Source: Cliona cf. orientalis (Eukaryota > Porifera > Demospongiae > Clionaida > Clionaidae). Taken from it: DNA of 64,000 nucleotides. The notes beneath the pieces are model-generated. The model ran no database searches, was not told the DNA's origin, and was given only the letters and a program-made list of their open reading frames with translations. Location of the stretch: assembly GCA_963930775.1 (NCBI GenBank), contig OZ005691.1, positions 5,205,000 to 5,268,999 on the forward strand. The letters run 5' to 3'. The first letter of the stretch is position 1. The number at the start of each line of letters is the position of its first letter. Made by a program: the position numbers and the translations under genes. Of this stretch, positions 63,343 through 64,000 are shown in pieces.

Positions 63343-64000
63343 CTTTAATCATAATAAAATGCAGCATTTATAGAATAAAAGGTGATATCAGGAACATGAT
63401 TTGATAGAAGCTATCTGATATGTTTTTTGATGGAAGAAAACTCAACACCAAAATTTCTATGTAACTTCAGCAAGATGGGGCACATCGTTCCCACTCCCCA
63501 TGGTCAGGAAATTGCCATGCACAACTCTATCAAAATTCCTATCTGACTACTGAAGGTGGTAACATAGCCCATGGCAGTGGATCTTTATAGTCAGCAGTAT
63601 ACAGCAGTCTAAACAATCAAAAGTCAGATGGGGTGGACAGTGCTAAAACACTTAGTTGACCGAGTCGAACTGCTCACGATGTGTGTGCTAAGGCAACTGT
63701 GCGTCAAAGCCACCCCATCACCCTCCTCCATGCACTATGTACCGCACTACACCATCCTAGCACCACAGCGCGCATATGCAACAGTACACTGGTGCCATAC
63801 CATCCCAAAATTAGTGATTTCAGACATCAAAGGGCCTCCAGTAAATCGATATCTTGGCTCTGGCTATAGGAGTATACGTATTGAACAAATTTCACTAGAT
63901 AAATAGTTCAATCAATGTGCTGACTGTTAACTCATGGGTGTAGACATTGGGGGGAGGGGTTTGGGGGCTGAAGCCTCCCCCCCCAAGTATTTTCAGGCTT
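63343..64000. other. Right edge, no exon found
   Basis: This should be the intron upstream of RNF213-like exon 1, whose acceptor is at 63343. The plus-strand 92-codon frame at 63628-63906 shows no motif. The last 60 bases are G- and C-run rich. Confidence 0.4.

Noticed and set aside
63628-63906. 92-codon plus-strand frame at the right edge
   Set aside because: No motif, no splice context and no continuity with neighbours.

Overview
This window is animal nuclear DNA: AT-rich, intron-rich and packed with transposon remains. Long exons and microexons carry GT/AG borders, introns can be as short as 53-60 bp, and there are no bacterial operons. The content (an invertebrate RNF213-like giant gene, a pogo transposase, a tyrosine-recombinase retrotransposon and many foldback MITEs) suits a marine invertebrate. 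A sponge is my best guess, but that is inference from general character, not from a diagnostic marker.

The backbone is one giant minus-strand gene, RNF213-like (AAA+ ATPase / E3 ubiquitin ligase). I could chain 17 exons from 63342 down to 5881. All junctions keep phase and total 5859 bp (1953 codons). They cover the region before the AAA ring, an AAA module whose P-loop is split by an intron (49396-49495 joined to 41602-41774), and a second AAA module with GETGVGKT (6736-7111). Both gene ends lie outside the window or were not found. An optional phase-1 exon (48318-48425) would, if spliced in, fall inside the first P-loop.

The introns are filled with mobile DNA. A 20.5-kb intron (7293-27832) holds a plus-strand locus: an intact pogo/Tigger-type transposase ORF (18407-20188), two further exons, then eight tandem copies of an alternating exon pair (21354-24562) and a terminal exon (to 24694). 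Every junction is phase 1, so transposase and array can be read as one protein of about 1,420 residues. Decayed copies of the same parts lie upstream (14086-16692), mixed with two decayed minus-strand copies of an unrelated DDE transposase. Inverted arms (10198-11135 and 24893-25311) bracket the segment. A CpG-rich, alternating purine-pyrimidine tract followed by a strong splice donor and an ATG-bearing microexon (11264-11557) is a possible 5' end.

A second intron (41775-49395) holds a nearly complete Ngaro/PAT-like YR retrotransposon (41948-48122) with perfect A1-ORFs-B1A2-B2 split direct repeats. Its gag is broken by a MITE with a 5-bp target duplication, its pol has two frameshifts and YIDN for YIDD, and its tyrosine recombinase is intact. 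Between pol and recombinase lies an array of about ten short hairpins whose stems vary with compensating base changes.

The left end (3600-5062) carries a scrambled Ty3/gypsy pol remnant. Elsewhere there are several repeat families (called R1, R2 and R3 here), MITEs with clear target duplications, and one tRNA-like pol III unit.
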